Positions 54,118 through 62,757 of a stretch of DNA of 64,000 nt are shown piece after piece (the stretch's first letter is position 1; every line of letters begins with the position of its first letter). Where the stretch lies: NCBI RefSeq assembly GCF_000314005.1, contig NZ_JH980292.1, forward strand, positions 186,001 to 250,000. Direction: 5' to 3'. The notes below the pieces were generated by a model. It made no database searches. It was given only the letters and a program-made list of their open reading frames with translations, and was not told the origin of the DNA. This stretch comes from Spirulina subsalsa PCC 9445. Lineage in GTDB: Bacteria; Cyanobacteriota; Cyanobacteriia; Cyanobacteriales; Spirulinaceae. The position numbers and the translations under genes are program-made.

Positions 54118-56163
54118 TTACCCAACACCGCTTAATTCTTGTAATTGGGCTCCGGGATTGAGATCCGAGAGGGTGGAGAAGGTGGAGGGTTGTTCTGCAC
54201 TGGGATGATAGGACATTCGGCGGCCAAGTCGCTCCACGACGCGCTGTTTTTGTTGGTATTCAGGTAGTTTTTCTTTGGCGATCGCACCTGCGGGAGTATC
54301 GGCGGGAATTTGTTCAAGAAAGGTAATCGCCCGTTGAAATTCCTGTTCTGCGGCCAAATTGTAGGCTTGCTGCAACATCCACATGGCGCGAATGTTTTGT
54401 TTCTGACGATATTCCTCTAGTTTCGGTTGGATGGTTTGACCGATACTGGTTTGAGGGGAGATACGTTGTAACTGTTCAATAGCTTGGGCAAAGTCTTTGT
54501 TCATAGCCGAGCTAAAGGCTTGATTGAGCAGGGCTTGAGCTTCGGTTTCCGCCTGGGTGCGAGCCTTTTTGACCAAGGGACTAACTCGATTGCGCCAGTA
54601 CTCAATGGAGGGAACTTTCCCCGCCAGAGTCAGGACTTCTTGCCATTGTTGGGACTGAAACGCCCGTTCAGTTTCGCTGGCGTAGTGGGAGGCTTGTTTC
54701 CAGTCCTGTTGCCACTGTTGGATAAAAGCCTGAGACTCTTCGTAGGCGGGACTTTCGGCGGGGATGGATTGGGCAATGGCGATCGCATCTTCGAGTTTTC
54801 CGGCGTGTAAGGCTTGTTCTGCCTCAATCAGACGCTCTGCGGGTTCACTCGCCCGACTATCCACTAAAGTATAAATCCCCAAGGCAATGGCAAAGGCATT
54901 TAACACGGCTACCAGAACCCCCATACGAGTGAGCATTTTCATCATGCTGGGGTGGAGTTGTCCCGAGCTTGATTGGGCTTTAGCTTTGGCTTGTTTCGGT
55001 GATGCGGTGCGACGGGGGGGAGTAGTGGGTAGACTGGGCGCTTGGCTAAATCCCCCTATCGACGAGGCAATAGGTTGTTCTTGGGGTTTAAAGAGTTCCT
55101 TCTCTTCGCTCCAGTCCTCAAAGTTTGCTTGTTCGGCCTCTTGTTCGAGGCGATCGCTCCCTGGTACCGGAAACAAGGAAATAATATCTTGGGTGCATTC
55201 TTCACTCACCCGGTCAAAAGCCTCTTCTAACGCTCGACTAGAGGCCTCTAAGGTGATGGCTTTAGCCTCCACTAATAACGGCTTTAAGGCATCGAGAACC
55301 GCCTGAGCAGAGGGATAGCGTTCCCGGTAGTTATAGCGCACCATCTGGCTTAAAATAGCCGCCAATTCCTCGCTATAATCCTCTGGTGTACTATTTTGGC
55401 GATAATGCTCCTGCCAATTAATCTCACTGGTTTCTAAGTTCAGTTGTAATTTAGCCGGGTCTAATCCGGTTAAAAACTGAATAGCAATAATCCCCAGCGC
55501 ATAAATATCACTACAAGGATAAGGAGTTCCTAAGAGTTGTTCCGTTGCCAGATATCCCGAAGGACTGACGGCAACGGTGGTTTTTAAGGAAAGAGGATGA
55601 ATAATCTTTTTATCATAGGCCGGAGAACGCACCGGTTGAGCCGCCCCGAAGTCAATCAATATTAAACGACCATCTTCAATCCGCCGGATAATATTATTGG
55701 GTTTTACATCACAGTGAATCACCCCTTGACGATGTACATAATCCAACACCGTCAACAGATCCCGTAATAGGTACACCACCTGTTCCTTTTTCGCTGAGGG
55801 CTCTCCGTAACGCCCAAAGGACAATTCTGTACTGAGCGTTTGCCCAATAATTAACTCTTGAACTAAATAAAATCCTTTATTTTCTTCAAAACAATCAAAA
55901 AACTGGGGAATTTGGTCATGATTTCCCAATTTTTTCAGCGTTTCAACCTCGGAAACAAAAATACGACGACTGGTTTTTAAAAGGTTGGGATAATCCCGAT
56001 TCGATTGATAATATTTGACCACACAACGCGGCCGGCCAGGTTGCGTAATGTCTTGGGCGATATAGGTCTGACCAAACGCACCAGAACTTAAAACTTGGAC
56101 AATTTCGTAACGACGATGTAGCAGTTGTCCGACAGGTGAATGGTATGTTTTGCTGTTCAACAC
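54118..56163 (-). CDS. Ser/Thr protein kinase with membrane helix and TPR-like tail
   Basis: Eukaryotic-type kinase of about 681 aa. The kinase domain (about 18-290) shows LSSGAFGQTYIAQ (glycine loop), the catalytic VIHCDVKPNN and DFGAAQ. A linker rich in Ser, Pro and Lys follows, then one membrane helix (MGVLVAVLNAFAIALGIYTL), then TPR-like repeats at about 440-650 (AEQALHAGKLEDAIAIA and others). I start at GTG 56163, since AGGGAGAA precedes it; a longer GTG start at 56211 adds 16 residues. It would sense extracytoplasmic or membrane cues. The targets are unknown. Confidence 0.88.
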   Translation of the reverse strand: MLNSKTYHSPVGQLLHRRYEIVQVLSSGAFGQTYIAQDITQPGRPRCVVKYYQSNRDYPNLLKTSRRIFVSEVETLKKLGNHDQIPQFFDCFEENKGFYLVQELIIGQTLSTELSFGRYGEPSAKKEQVVYLLRDLLTVLDYVHRQGVIHCDVKPNNIIRRIEDGRLILIDFGAAQPVRSPAYDKKIIHPLSLKTTVAVSPSGYLATEQLLGTPYPCSDIYALGIIAIQFLTGLDPAKLQLNLETSEINWQEHYRQNSTPEDYSEELAAILSQMVRYNYRERYPSAQAVLDALKPLLVEAKAITLEASSRALEEAFDRVSEECTQDIISLFPVPGSDRLEQEAEQANFEDWSEEKELFKPQEQPIASSIGGFSQAPSLPTTPPRRTASPKQAKAKAQSSSGQLHPSMMKMLTRMGVLVAVLNAFAIALGIYTLVDSRASEPAERLIEAEQALHAGKLEDAIAIAQSIPAESPAYEESQAFIQQWQQDWKQASHYASETERAFQSQQWQEVLTLAGKVPSIEYWRNRVSPLVKKARTQAETEAQALLNQAFSSAMNKDFAQAIEQLQRISPQTSIGQTIQPKLEEYRQKQNIRAMWMLQQAYNLAAEQEFQRAITFLEQIPADTPAGAIAKEKLPEYQQKQRVVERLGRRMSYHPSAEQPSTFSTLSDLNPGAQLQELSGVG

Positions 56164-56392
56164 AAGGTTCTCCCTGTTTAAAATTCCCCGATTATTACTC
56201 TCACTTTTCACGGTTGTGGCGCGTTCTCCGGAAAAAGTGCAGCCGCAAAAATACGTTCAGTAGAATCACGGGGGTAAATTGAGGGAACTTAAAGAAAGTT
56301 TACAAAGTCTTTAGGATGTGAGTGGTTAATGCTCCGTGAAAGCACATAAAATAAGACTAGAGAGAGCTTACTCGCACCAGCCAATCTGCATT

Positions 56393-56593
56393 ATGTTAAA
56401 CCAACTGCAATTGATTCCGGGCGCACTGGCAGACATTATGGCCTCTGTTGCTGATACCCAAACTTTAACCATTGGCGATCGCTATGGTCTGATGGCAGCC
56501 TTACTAGATGACTCGCTGCAAGAAGACGAAAGGCGCGCCATTGACCGCATTTTACACGCTGTCCGACGAGGCAATGTGCGTCTTCATCGTTAG
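56393..56593 (+). CDS. Small conserved cyanobacterial protein
   Basis: Protein of 66 aa from ATG 56393 (the upstream start 56336 lacks support). It is a helical, Leu- and Asp-rich sequence with the pattern LTIGDRYGLMAALLDDSLQ, seen in cyanobacterial hypotheticals of this size. No motif explains its job. It lies divergent from the kinase gene (about 230 bp apart). Confidence 0.6.
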   Translation: MLNQLQLIPGALADIMASVADTQTLTIGDRYGLMAALLDDSLQEDERRAIDRILHAVRRGNVRLHR

Positions 56594-56800
56594 GGCTGGC
56601 TGAATCAGTCTGCTCCGGGTGGGAAACAGGGAACAGGAAGGGGGAGTCGGAAAACAGCAAGCCTTTTTGATTCTTTATCCCTAAAACCTTCAGACCCTCG
56701 TTAGATCCCCCATCCAGTAGATCCCCACCTGCGAGGGTACGAGGTGGGGGAGTCTAAAGGTTTGAGTGAGTCAAAGATTACAACTGTTCCGGGGGGCGTT
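56594..56800. repeat. Repeat-rich gap with a long hairpin
   Basis: A gggaacag heptamer is followed by a stem CCCCACCT/AGGTGGGG (about 56716-56742) whose loop is GCGAGGGTACG, then GGGAGTC. The gap has no gene. Element K begins just to the right. Confidence 0.5.
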
Positions 56801-57529
56801 TTACAGCAATGTTGCGTTGAAAGCCCCATCTCCTTGTGGGTGGCAATCAAACTTCATGAATTTATGGATGACTTGAGATTGCCATATTTCAGTATGAACA
56901 CATTGGAAACCTCGTTCAGCAAATAGTGCTATAAATTCGTTTGATGTGTAATCATTCACCCACCCTCTTCGTCGGCGTTCCTTAGTGTTTTTTTCGTAAA
57001 CAGCATAGGAAGCGAGGATAACCTTAACCGACGGGGCTAAGTGAGAAATGAGTTTCGGCACATCGTTCACATATTCTAAAACCCCACTAAATACCGCAAC
57101 ATCATGGGCAGGAAATGCTGGAAGAGTAGCAGCATTTAGGTCACAAATCAGAGTATTCTCTCCCCGATCTACTAAATCGGAAGGCGTATAAGAACATCCA
57201 GCCGGGAGATGTTGTTTTAAGACCATTCGACCCGCACCAAATTCTAAAACGGAAGAGTTCGCCGTGAGTAAAGCCGCCATTTGTTGAGTCCTTGTGTCCC
57301 AACTTTGGTGTAAATTTGTGACTTGACTCCAACGTTCTGTATCTGATTTTCCGGTATACTTGCGGACTAAAGTCTTTAACGATATTTTCGAGAACTTCAG
57401 ACTTTGCTTCAGACTTCCTCGGATCTTTTGATAAATTTCAAGTGGTACTTTTGAGGTTGATTTGAAGACAAAAGCAAGCTGACTTGCTGTTCTGGTTGAT
57501 TTAGGGTAAGACTCAGGACGATCTATCAT
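56801..57529 (-). CDS. Class I SAM-dependent methyltransferase
   Basis: Methyltransferase of 242 aa. The SAM-binding motif is SVLEFGAGRMVLKQHLPAG, followed by a motif II-like acidic strand (LICDLNAA) and motif III (VAVFSGVLEYVNDVPKLI). About 75 residues of basic, helical N-terminus precede it, so the substrate could be a nucleic acid or lipid, but this is a guess. I use ATG 57529; TTG 57538 is an alternative. The C-terminal dozen residues (HPQGDGAFNATLL) are encoded by repeat element K, so the 3' end of the gene may have been altered by its arrival. Confidence 0.75.
   Translation of the reverse strand: MIDRPESYPKSTRTASQLAFVFKSTSKVPLEIYQKIRGSLKQSLKFSKISLKTLVRKYTGKSDTERWSQVTNLHQSWDTRTQQMAALLTANSSVLEFGAGRMVLKQHLPAGCSYTPSDLVDRGENTLICDLNAATLPAFPAHDVAVFSGVLEYVNDVPKLISHLAPSVKVILASYAVYEKNTKERRRRGWVNDYTSNEFIALFAERGFQCVHTEIWQSQVIHKFMKFDCHPQGDGAFNATLL
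56815..56851 (+). repeat. Right-end-like hairpin (K) inside a coding 3' end
   Basis: GTTGAAAGCCCCATCTCC then TTGTGGGTGGCAATCAA; CCCCATC pairs loosely with GTGGGTGG. It ends TCAA like elements B, D, J and L, and overlaps the end of the convergent methyltransferase gene. Confidence 0.45.
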
Positions 57530-57956
57530 GACGTTCAAGCAATAGTTACGTTTGTTTGTGAGCCAATATCAACAGCAGAACCTGACTGATTCCGAGAGAA
57601 CCATTAGTAGGGCGACAAGCTTCTAAAGTCTGAAGCCATTAAGCCCTTAATGTTAAGATACTAGAATCCTTAAAAAGTGAGAGTTGATATTAGCAGATTG
57701 CTTGGATTTTGCAGAGTTCCTTCTATTGTGGTCTGACTTTTTAGGAATGTCCAGTGTTAATTTGTTACTTTTGTTTAAAAAACATTAAAGATCATTGCTT
57801 TATTAGACTCCCAAAGACCTGAGAGGTCCGGCGCTTTCAGGTTAAGGATATCCCCGCTAGGGTCTTAGAGTATGGCGTCTTTGCCGTTTATTGCCCCGTT
57901 GGACATTCATTCATCCCTCACAATCACGAGGATCAGGAAATTCTGCCCGACCGTAG
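57530..57956. other. Intergenic region, nothing firm
   Basis: I find no gene or RNA here. A short frame near 57890 (VGHSFIPHNHEDQEILPD) is too short and has no support. Confidence 0.5.
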
Positions 57957-58007
57957 GTTAACGTCCCTAGGTTAACGTCCCTGGGCTTGTATAATGAGAG
58001 GGTTAAC
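57957..58007 (+). promoter_or_regulatory. Promoter with GTTAAC boxes before lpdA
   Basis: TATAAT at 57990-57995 with GTTAAC at 57957-57962, 57971-57976 and 58002-58007. The first two belong to a 14-bp tandem repeat TAGGTTAACGTCCC. They flank the -10 box, as operator sites for a repressor would. Confidence 0.5.
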
Positions 58008-58090
58008 AGAATGTCAAAAAAGTCCCCAAATCGCCAAGGGGGGAGACATATATCCAAACCAACTCGCAAACAACACGGGATCACGAGAAG

Positions 58091-59518
58091 ATGAGTTTTG
58101 ATTATGATTTGGTCATTATTGGGGCAGGTGTCGGAGGACATGGTGCAGCCTTACACGCGGTTGAGTGTGGCTTGAAGACGGCTATTATTGAAGCGGCCGA
58201 GATGGGTGGGACTTGTGTGAATCGGGGCTGTATTCCCTCCAAAGCCTTGTTAGCAGCATCAGGACGGGTGCGAGAGTTATCAGACCAGAAACATCTGGCG
58301 GCGATGGGTCTAACGGTGGGGGGTGTGGCGTTTGAACGAGGTGCGATCGCCGATCATGCCAATAATCTCGTCAGCAAAATTCGCGGCGACCTGACCAACA
58401 GCTTAAAACGCCTCGGAGTCGATACCATTCGAGGCTGGGGGAAAGTGGCCGCCCCCCAAAAAGTCTCCGTTCAAACCGAAACCGGAGAAAAATTCATCAC
58501 CGCCCGGAATATTCTACTTTCTACGGGCTCCATTCCCTTTGTGCCGCCGGGAATTGAAGTAGACGGCAAAACCGTATTCACCAGTGATCAAGCGGTGAAA
58601 TTAGAAAGCTTACCGGATTGGATTGCCATTATCGGCAGTGGCTACATTGGTTTGGAATTCTCCGATATTTACTCGGCGCTGGGCTGTGAAATCACGATGA
58701 TTGAAGCCCTAGATACCCTCATGCCCGGTTTTGACCCGGAAATTGCCAAGTTAGCGGAACGGATTTTGCTCACTCCCCGGGATATTGAAACCTACAGTGG
58801 GACGTTAGCGAAAAAAATCACCCCCGGCAGTCCCGTTGTGATTGAATTGGCCGACGCGAAGACTAAAGAACCTCTGGAAGTGTTGGAAGTTGATGCTTGT
58901 TTAGTGGCCACCGGACGCATCCCGGCGACGAAAAATCTAGGCCTAGAAAATGTGGGAGTCCAGCCCAATCGTCGCGGTTTTATTGAGGTGAATGACCAGA
59001 TGGCGGTGGTGTTGGATGGTCAGGTGGTGCCGAATCTCTGGGCGATTGGGGACGCAACGGGGAAAATGATGCTGGCTCATGCGGCCTCGGCTCAAGGGGT
59101 GGTTTGTGTGGAAAATATCTGCGGCCGGGAGAAAACGGTGGATTATCGCAGTATTCCGGCGGCGGCCTTTACCCATCCTGAGATTAGCTATGTGGGCTTA
59201 ACGGAGCCTCAAGCGCGGGAGTTAGGGGAAGCGGAAGGATTTACCGTGGCTACGGCGAAAACCTATTTTAAGGGCAATTCTAAGGCCTTAGCGGAAGGAG
59301 AAACGGATGGGATTGCTAAGGTGGTTTATCGTCAGGATACGGGGGAACTGTTAGGGGTGCATATTATTGGCCTCCACGCTTCAGATTTAATCCAAGAAGC
59401 GGCTAATGCGATCGCCTCTCGCCAAGCGGTGCAACATCTCGCCTTTAATGTCCACACCCACCCCACCCTCTCAGAAGTGCTGGATGAGGCCTTTAAGCGT
59501 GCTAAAGTAACCGCTTAA
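58091..59518 (+). CDS. lpdA: Dihydrolipoamide dehydrogenase
   Basis: E3 subunit of the pyruvate dehydrogenase complex (and of glycine cleavage), 475 aa. FAD motif [16 protein letters not shown] at 8-23, redox disulphide Cys42/Cys47 in [20 protein letters not shown] motif [16 protein letters not shown] near 180, and the C-terminal HAHPTLSE-like motif (here [14 protein letters not shown]) holding the catalytic His and Glu of the partner subunit. Full length. ATG 58091 follows AGAAG. The promoter has GTTAAC boxes. Confidence 0.96.
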   Translation: MSFDYDLVIIGAGVGGHGAALHAVECGLKTAIIEAAEMGGTCVNRGCIPSKALLAASGRVRELSDQKHLAAMGLTVGGVAFERGAIADHANNLVSKIRGDLTNSLKRLGVDTIRGWGKVAAPQKVSVQTETGEKFITARNILLSTGSIPFVPPGIEVDGKTVFTSDQAVKLESLPDWIAIIGSGYIGLEFSDIYSALGCEITMIEALDTLMPGFDPEIAKLAERILLTPRDIETYSGTLAKKITPGSPVVIELADAKTKEPLEVLEVDACLVATGRIPATKNLGLENVGVQPNRRGFIEVNDQMAVVLDGQVVPNLWAIGDATGKMMLAHAASAQGVVCVENICGREKTVDYRSIPAAAFTHPEISYVGLTEPQARELGEAEGFTVATAKTYFKGNSKALAEGETDGIAKVVYRQDTGELLGVHIIGLHASDLIQEAANAIASRQAVQHLAFNVHTHPTLSEVLDEAFKRAKVTA

Positions 59519-59548
59519 GGGAAAGGGGGTTAACCCCCCCTAACCCAG

Positions 59549-59728
59549 TCTTGACCCGTTAAACCCCAAAGTTTAGATGTCAAGGTGTCGGGAGTCGGGA
59601 GTCGGAAATCGGTGTAGGGGCGCAATGCTTGCGCCCTAGAGAGTCTGGAGTTGATTCGTATTCCCCATTCCCTATTCCCTATTCCCTATTCCCTCTCCCC
59701 GTTCCCCGTTCCCCGTTCCCTTATTCCC
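59549..59728. repeat. 35-nt repeat copy and TTCCCTA/TTCCCCG heptamers
   Basis: A copy of the CTTGAC...GTCAAGG unit (59549-59585) is joined to GTCGGGA heptamers, then nine or ten TTCCCTA/TTCCCCG heptamers run up to the trpC start. They make a false N-terminal extension of trpC in frame. Confidence 0.7.
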
Positions 59729-60610
59729 ATGAAAATTCGTAGAATACACCCCAATCCTCCCGTCAATGTGGACATTTTGCGCTATCAAGTAAAAGTCCCA
59801 GATGCAGAACCTCGGCATATTCTAGAAAAGATTGTCTGGCACAAAGAGGCAGAAGTTGAACGGATGCGCGATCGCCTTTCTCTGTTAGAACTGCGTAAAC
59901 GAGTGGCCGAAGTCCCGCCCCCTTTGGACTTTTTAGCCGCCCTACGCCAAGGCAAAACCACCCCCGCCCTAATTGCCGAAGTCAAAAAAGCCTCCCCCAG
60001 TAAAGGCGTGATTCGGGCGGATTTTGACCCCGTGGCCATTGCTCAAAGCTATGAGCAGGCCGGGGCGAGTTGTATTTCTGTACTAACCGATCAGGAATTT
60101 TTTCAAGGCAGCTTTGAAAATTTGGCCTTAGTGCGCTCAACTGTCCAGATTCCGCTATTGTGTAAGGAATTTATTATCTACCCCTATCAAATCTATCTCG
60201 CTCGGAGTTATGGGGCTGATGCCGTCCTGTTAATTGCGGCGATTCTCAGTGATCAGGATTTACGGTACTTCGTGAAAATCAGCCAAAGTCTAGGGATGAC
60301 TCCTTTAGTCGAAGTTCACACTCTCGCTGAATTAGATCGCGTTTTAGCCGTAGAAGACGTTACCCTAGTAGGCATTAACAATCGGAATTTAGAAAATTTC
60401 TCGGTTGATTTGCAAACGACCCGCCAGTTAATTGCAGCGCGGAGGGAGCAATTGGCAGCCCGAAACGTCCTCGTTGTGAGTGAATCCGGGATTCACACCG
60501 CCGAGGATCGGCAAACTGTCCATGACGCTGGAGCCCAAGCCATCTTAGTGGGAGAGTCCTTAGTTAAACAAGGCAATCCTCAAGAGGCGATCGCGAACCT
60601 GTTCTCTTAA
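59729..60610 (+). CDS. trpC: Indole-3-glycerol phosphate synthase
   Basis: Closes the indole ring in tryptophan synthesis. The 293-aa protein starts at ATG 59729; the earlier ATG 59651 would translate the heptamer repeats ([13 protein letters not shown]). The TIM-barrel core is clear: [15 protein letters not shown] (catalytic Lys), [26 protein letters not shown], and [19 protein letters not shown] and ILVGESLV further on. The N-terminal helical extension of about 70 residues is normal for cyanobacteria. Other trp genes are not adjacent. Confidence 0.95.
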   Translation: MKIRRIHPNPPVNVDILRYQVKVPDAEPRHILEKIVWHKEAEVERMRDRLSLLELRKRVAEVPPPLDFLAALRQGKTTPALIAEVKKASPSKGVIRADFDPVAIAQSYEQAGASCISVLTDQEFFQGSFENLALVRSTVQIPLLCKEFIIYPYQIYLARSYGADAVLLIAAILSDQDLRYFVKISQSLGMTPLVEVHTLAELDRVLAVEDVTLVGINNRNLENFSVDLQTTRQLIAARREQLAARNVLVVSESGIHTAEDRQTVHDAGAQAILVGESLVKQGNPQEAIANLFS

Positions 60611-60674
60611 AATATTCGTCCCTTTTTTCTATTTTATGACCTACCCTATGCCCCATTCCGAGGATTTGGCTTCT

Positions 60675-60977
60675 ATGGTTCAAATCCCCCTCCCCTCCCA
60701 TATTCACTATGAATTGCTCTTACAACTCCTAGAACGTCAAACCTTACCCTCTGTGGATCATTCTCCGGTCATGCGGGAACAGGTACAACAGTTAATTATT
60801 ACCCTGCGCAAAGCCCTTGCTCAACAGCGCCAAATTGAAACCATTTTTGAGCAAGGGAAAATCCCATACGAGCATCGTTGGTCTTTAAACAGTTTCGGCA
60901 ATGATGTTCGCGTAGCATCTCAAAACGAGAATCTAGCAGTAGTTGATTTGATCCCGGAGGAAACAACCTCACTTTAA
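60675..60977 (+). CDS. DUF5340-like cyanobacterial protein
   Basis: Protein of 100 aa from ATG 60675, which has GAGGA about 11 nt upstream; ATG 60636 would add 13 residues. The pattern IPLPSHIHYELLLQLLERQT and QLIITLRKALAQQRQIE resembles DUF5340, as far as I recall. The C-terminal part (NDVRVASQNEN) contains a small dispersed DNA repeat (GTTCGCGTAGCATC). Function unknown. It follows trpC by 64 nt. Confidence 0.65.
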   Translation: MVQIPLPSHIHYELLLQLLERQTLPSVDHSPVMREQVQQLIITLRKALAQQRQIETIFEQGKIPYEHRWSLNSFGNDVRVASQNENLAVVDLIPEETTSL

Positions 60978-61009
60978 CACCCTAACTCAAGGGGCCTAGA
61001 TGGGCTATA

Positions 61010-61053
61010 ACTCCCGCGCTGTACTCGCCGAGTCAGCATCGGGAGTGCGTCAA
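61010..61053 (+). repeat. Right-end-like hairpin (L) overlapping the hisH stop codon
   Basis: CTCCCGCGCTGTACTCG, CC, GAGTCAGCATCGGGAG: nested stems CTCCCG/CGGGAG, GCTG/CAGC and ACTC/GAGT. The tail GTGCGTCAAT brings TCA opposite the TGA stop of convergent hisH (61050-61052). Confidence 0.6.
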
Positions 61054-61673
61054 TTGATGACCTGATTCACAAAATTGGAAAGGATTTGTAACCCACTCGT
61101 AGAGGACTTTTCCGGGTGAAATTGTACGGCCGCCAGATTATCCCGCGCAATAGCGGCTGTAACGGTTTGGGACCCGTGAACCACTGTAGCAGCACGCACC
61201 GAGGGATCTACAGGATCCACATAATAAGAGTGGACAAAATACACATAAGGATCCCGGGGTAATTTGTCCCAGAGGAGATGATTGGGTTGGGTGAGGGTGA
61301 GTTGATTCCATCCCATGTGAGGAATGACTAGATTCGGTTCTGATTTAAACCGTCGGACTTTGCCCGGAATAATGCCTAATCCCGGTTCTTTTCCTTCTTC
61401 GGATCCCTCAAAGAGAATCTGTAATCCTAGACAAATCCCGAGGAAGGGTTTCCCGTCTTGAATGACTTGCTTGAGGGGTTCTTCTAAATAGCGCGATCGC
61501 AAATGTTGAACAGCCGGATCAAATGATCCCACACCGGGCAAAACCACCGCATCGGCAGACTCAATCTCCTTAGCAGAGTCCGTAACAATCGGTGTTGCAC
61601 CCGCATTTTCCAACCCCTTACAAGCGGAGTGCAAATTCCCCATATCATAGTCAACGACGGCAATCTTTACCAT
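61050..61673 (-). CDS. hisH: Imidazole glycerol phosphate synthase subunit HisH
   Basis: Glutaminase subunit that feeds ammonia to HisF in histidine synthesis. Class I glutamine amidotransferase of 207 aa: PGVGSFDPAVQHL, the nucleophile Cys81 in FLGICLGLQILFEGSEE, and the His/Glu pair in VQFHPEKSS (near 189-191). Length is standard. HisF is not adjacent. Its stop codon overlaps element L. Confidence 0.94.
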   Translation of the reverse strand: MVKIAVVDYDMGNLHSACKGLENAGATPIVTDSAKEIESADAVVLPGVGSFDPAVQHLRSRYLEEPLKQVIQDGKPFLGICLGLQILFEGSEEGKEPGLGIIPGKVRRFKSEPNLVIPHMGWNQLTLTQPNHLLWDKLPRDPYVYFVHSYYVDPVDPSVRAATVVHGSQTVTAAIARDNLAAVQFHPEKSSTSGLQILSNFVNQVIN

Positions 61674-61747
61674 TCTGGCTTATAGCTATCCTCTCCCTAG
61701 AGTTTTCCGAACACTCCCCCGTTCAAAGATGATAACGGGCGATTTAA

Positions 61748-61897
61748 TCTAAGATTAGCATGAATTTCGGCGGCTTTCTCTAATATTTCTAGATCATTTA
61801 AGAAAAGCATCTGATAGTCTTAACACATTTGAGAAAATCTTTCTTTTTGTTTGGGTGAATCAACAGCCAACAATCCTCTAAATAACCCATAAAATTC
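61748..61897 (-). pseudogene. PIN-domain (VapC-like) toxin remnant, middle part
   Basis: The minus-strand frame starting at 61897 reads EFYGLFRGLLAVDSPKQKE, RFSQMC, stop, DYQMLFLNDLEILEKAAEI, HANLR, the typical core of a VapC toxin. The N-terminal part and the last acidic motif are missing and there is an in-frame TAA. The N-terminal part of the same kind of gene is found at 62224-62328. Confidence 0.65.
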
Positions 61898-61898
61898 C

Positions 61899-62195
61899 CT
61901 ATTTTCGTTTGATTGCTTCATCTAAAATAGCCATTTGTTCAGGAGTAAGATCCTGTCCAATTTTTGACAAAAGTTCTGTAGACATAACAAAACTACAATT
62001 ATCTTTTAATTTTTCGTTTGACATATTATTAAATTGCTCATCGGTTAAATTGTTTTCAACAAGATCAACCAAATGTTCAACTATTTTTACATAATCAATG
62101 TCTTGTTTAAATATAGGATCTTCTTCCATTAAAACAGACACAACTTGCTCAATTCTCTTTAGGATTAATTTTTGTTGATTATCATTGGTTAACAT
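61899..62195 (-). CDS. Small protein, possible antitoxin, copy 2
   Basis: Protein of 98 aa, about 60 per cent identical by eye to the neighbour at 62336-62632: both start MLTNDNQQK(L/S)ILKRIE, share VSVLMEEDP, and end with a lysine-rich tail (AIKRK). Mostly helical, charged. GAAGGGCAGT precedes the ATG. Each copy is followed at once by a piece of a VapC-type gene, which suggests they were antitoxin partners. I cannot match them to a known antitoxin family, so the role is inference. Confidence 0.6.
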   Translation of the reverse strand: MLTNDNQQKLILKRIEQVVSVLMEEDPIFKQDIDYVKIVEHLVDLVENNLTDEQFNNMSNEKLKDNCSFVMSTELLSKIGQDLTPEQMAILDEAIKRK

Positions 62196-62223
62196 GATAC
62201 TGCCCTTCATGTAGTCTTAATCA

Positions 62224-62328
62224 TTAAAATAGTCTTTTTTGCTCTTTAATCTCTTTGATTCTTTCTAAGATTTGACGATTCCCCTTGATGGCTAAAGAAA
62301 CAATATTAGTGTCTAATAAATAACTCAC
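62224..62328 (-). pseudogene. PIN-domain (VapC-like) toxin remnant, N-terminal part
   Basis: Starting at GTG 62328 the frame reads VSYLLDTNIVSLAIKGNRQ, ILERIKEIKEQKRLF, stop: the first strand of a PIN domain with its metal-binding Asp (LLDTNIV). It breaks off after 34 codons. It starts 7 nt after the stop of the first small gene, as in a toxin-antitoxin operon. Confidence 0.7.
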
Positions 62329-62335
62329 AAATTAC

Positions 62336-62632
62336 CTACTTCCTTTTAATTGCATTATCAAAAATGACCCTTTGTTCAGGTGTAAAAGCCTCACCAATTG
62401 TTCCCAAAAGTTCTATGGTCATTAAACCCCTACTATATTCTTTTAATTCCTCGTCTGACATAGTATTAAATTCTTCAACAGATAAGTTTTTTTGACAACG
62501 TTTAACTAAGTCTTGGACGATTTCTAAATAACTTAGATTTTCATTAAATAAAGGATCTTCTTCCATTAAAATAGACACAACTCGCTCAATTCTCTTGAGG
62601 ATTGATTTTTGTTGATTATCATTGGTTAACAT
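62336..62632 (-). CDS. Small protein, possible antitoxin, copy 1
   Basis: Protein of 98 aa and paralogue of the gene at 61899-62195. Start MLTNDNQQKSILKRIE at ATG 62632 with a GGAGGGCAAT site before it. Helical and charged, with the end AIKRK. The VapC N-terminal remnant follows in the same direction, 7 nt after the stop. Both copies are open and could still be expressed although the toxin is broken. Confidence 0.6.
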   Translation of the reverse strand: MLTNDNQQKSILKRIERVVSILMEEDPLFNENLSYLEIVQDLVKRCQKNLSVEEFNTMSDEELKEYSRGLMTIELLGTIGEAFTPEQRVIFDNAIKRK

Positions 62633-62757
62633 GATATTGCCCTCCATGTAGTTTGTCTGATTAACAATAACTCAATCCTAACCCAAAATTAGTTTCCATC
62701 CCCTGCCCCCACCACACGCCCCGATATTCCCTTAAACCATTGAGCATTGACCAAACG

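Noticed and set aside
59651-59728. N-terminal extension of trpC
   Set aside because: It translates only TTCCCTA heptamers; the proper start is 59729.
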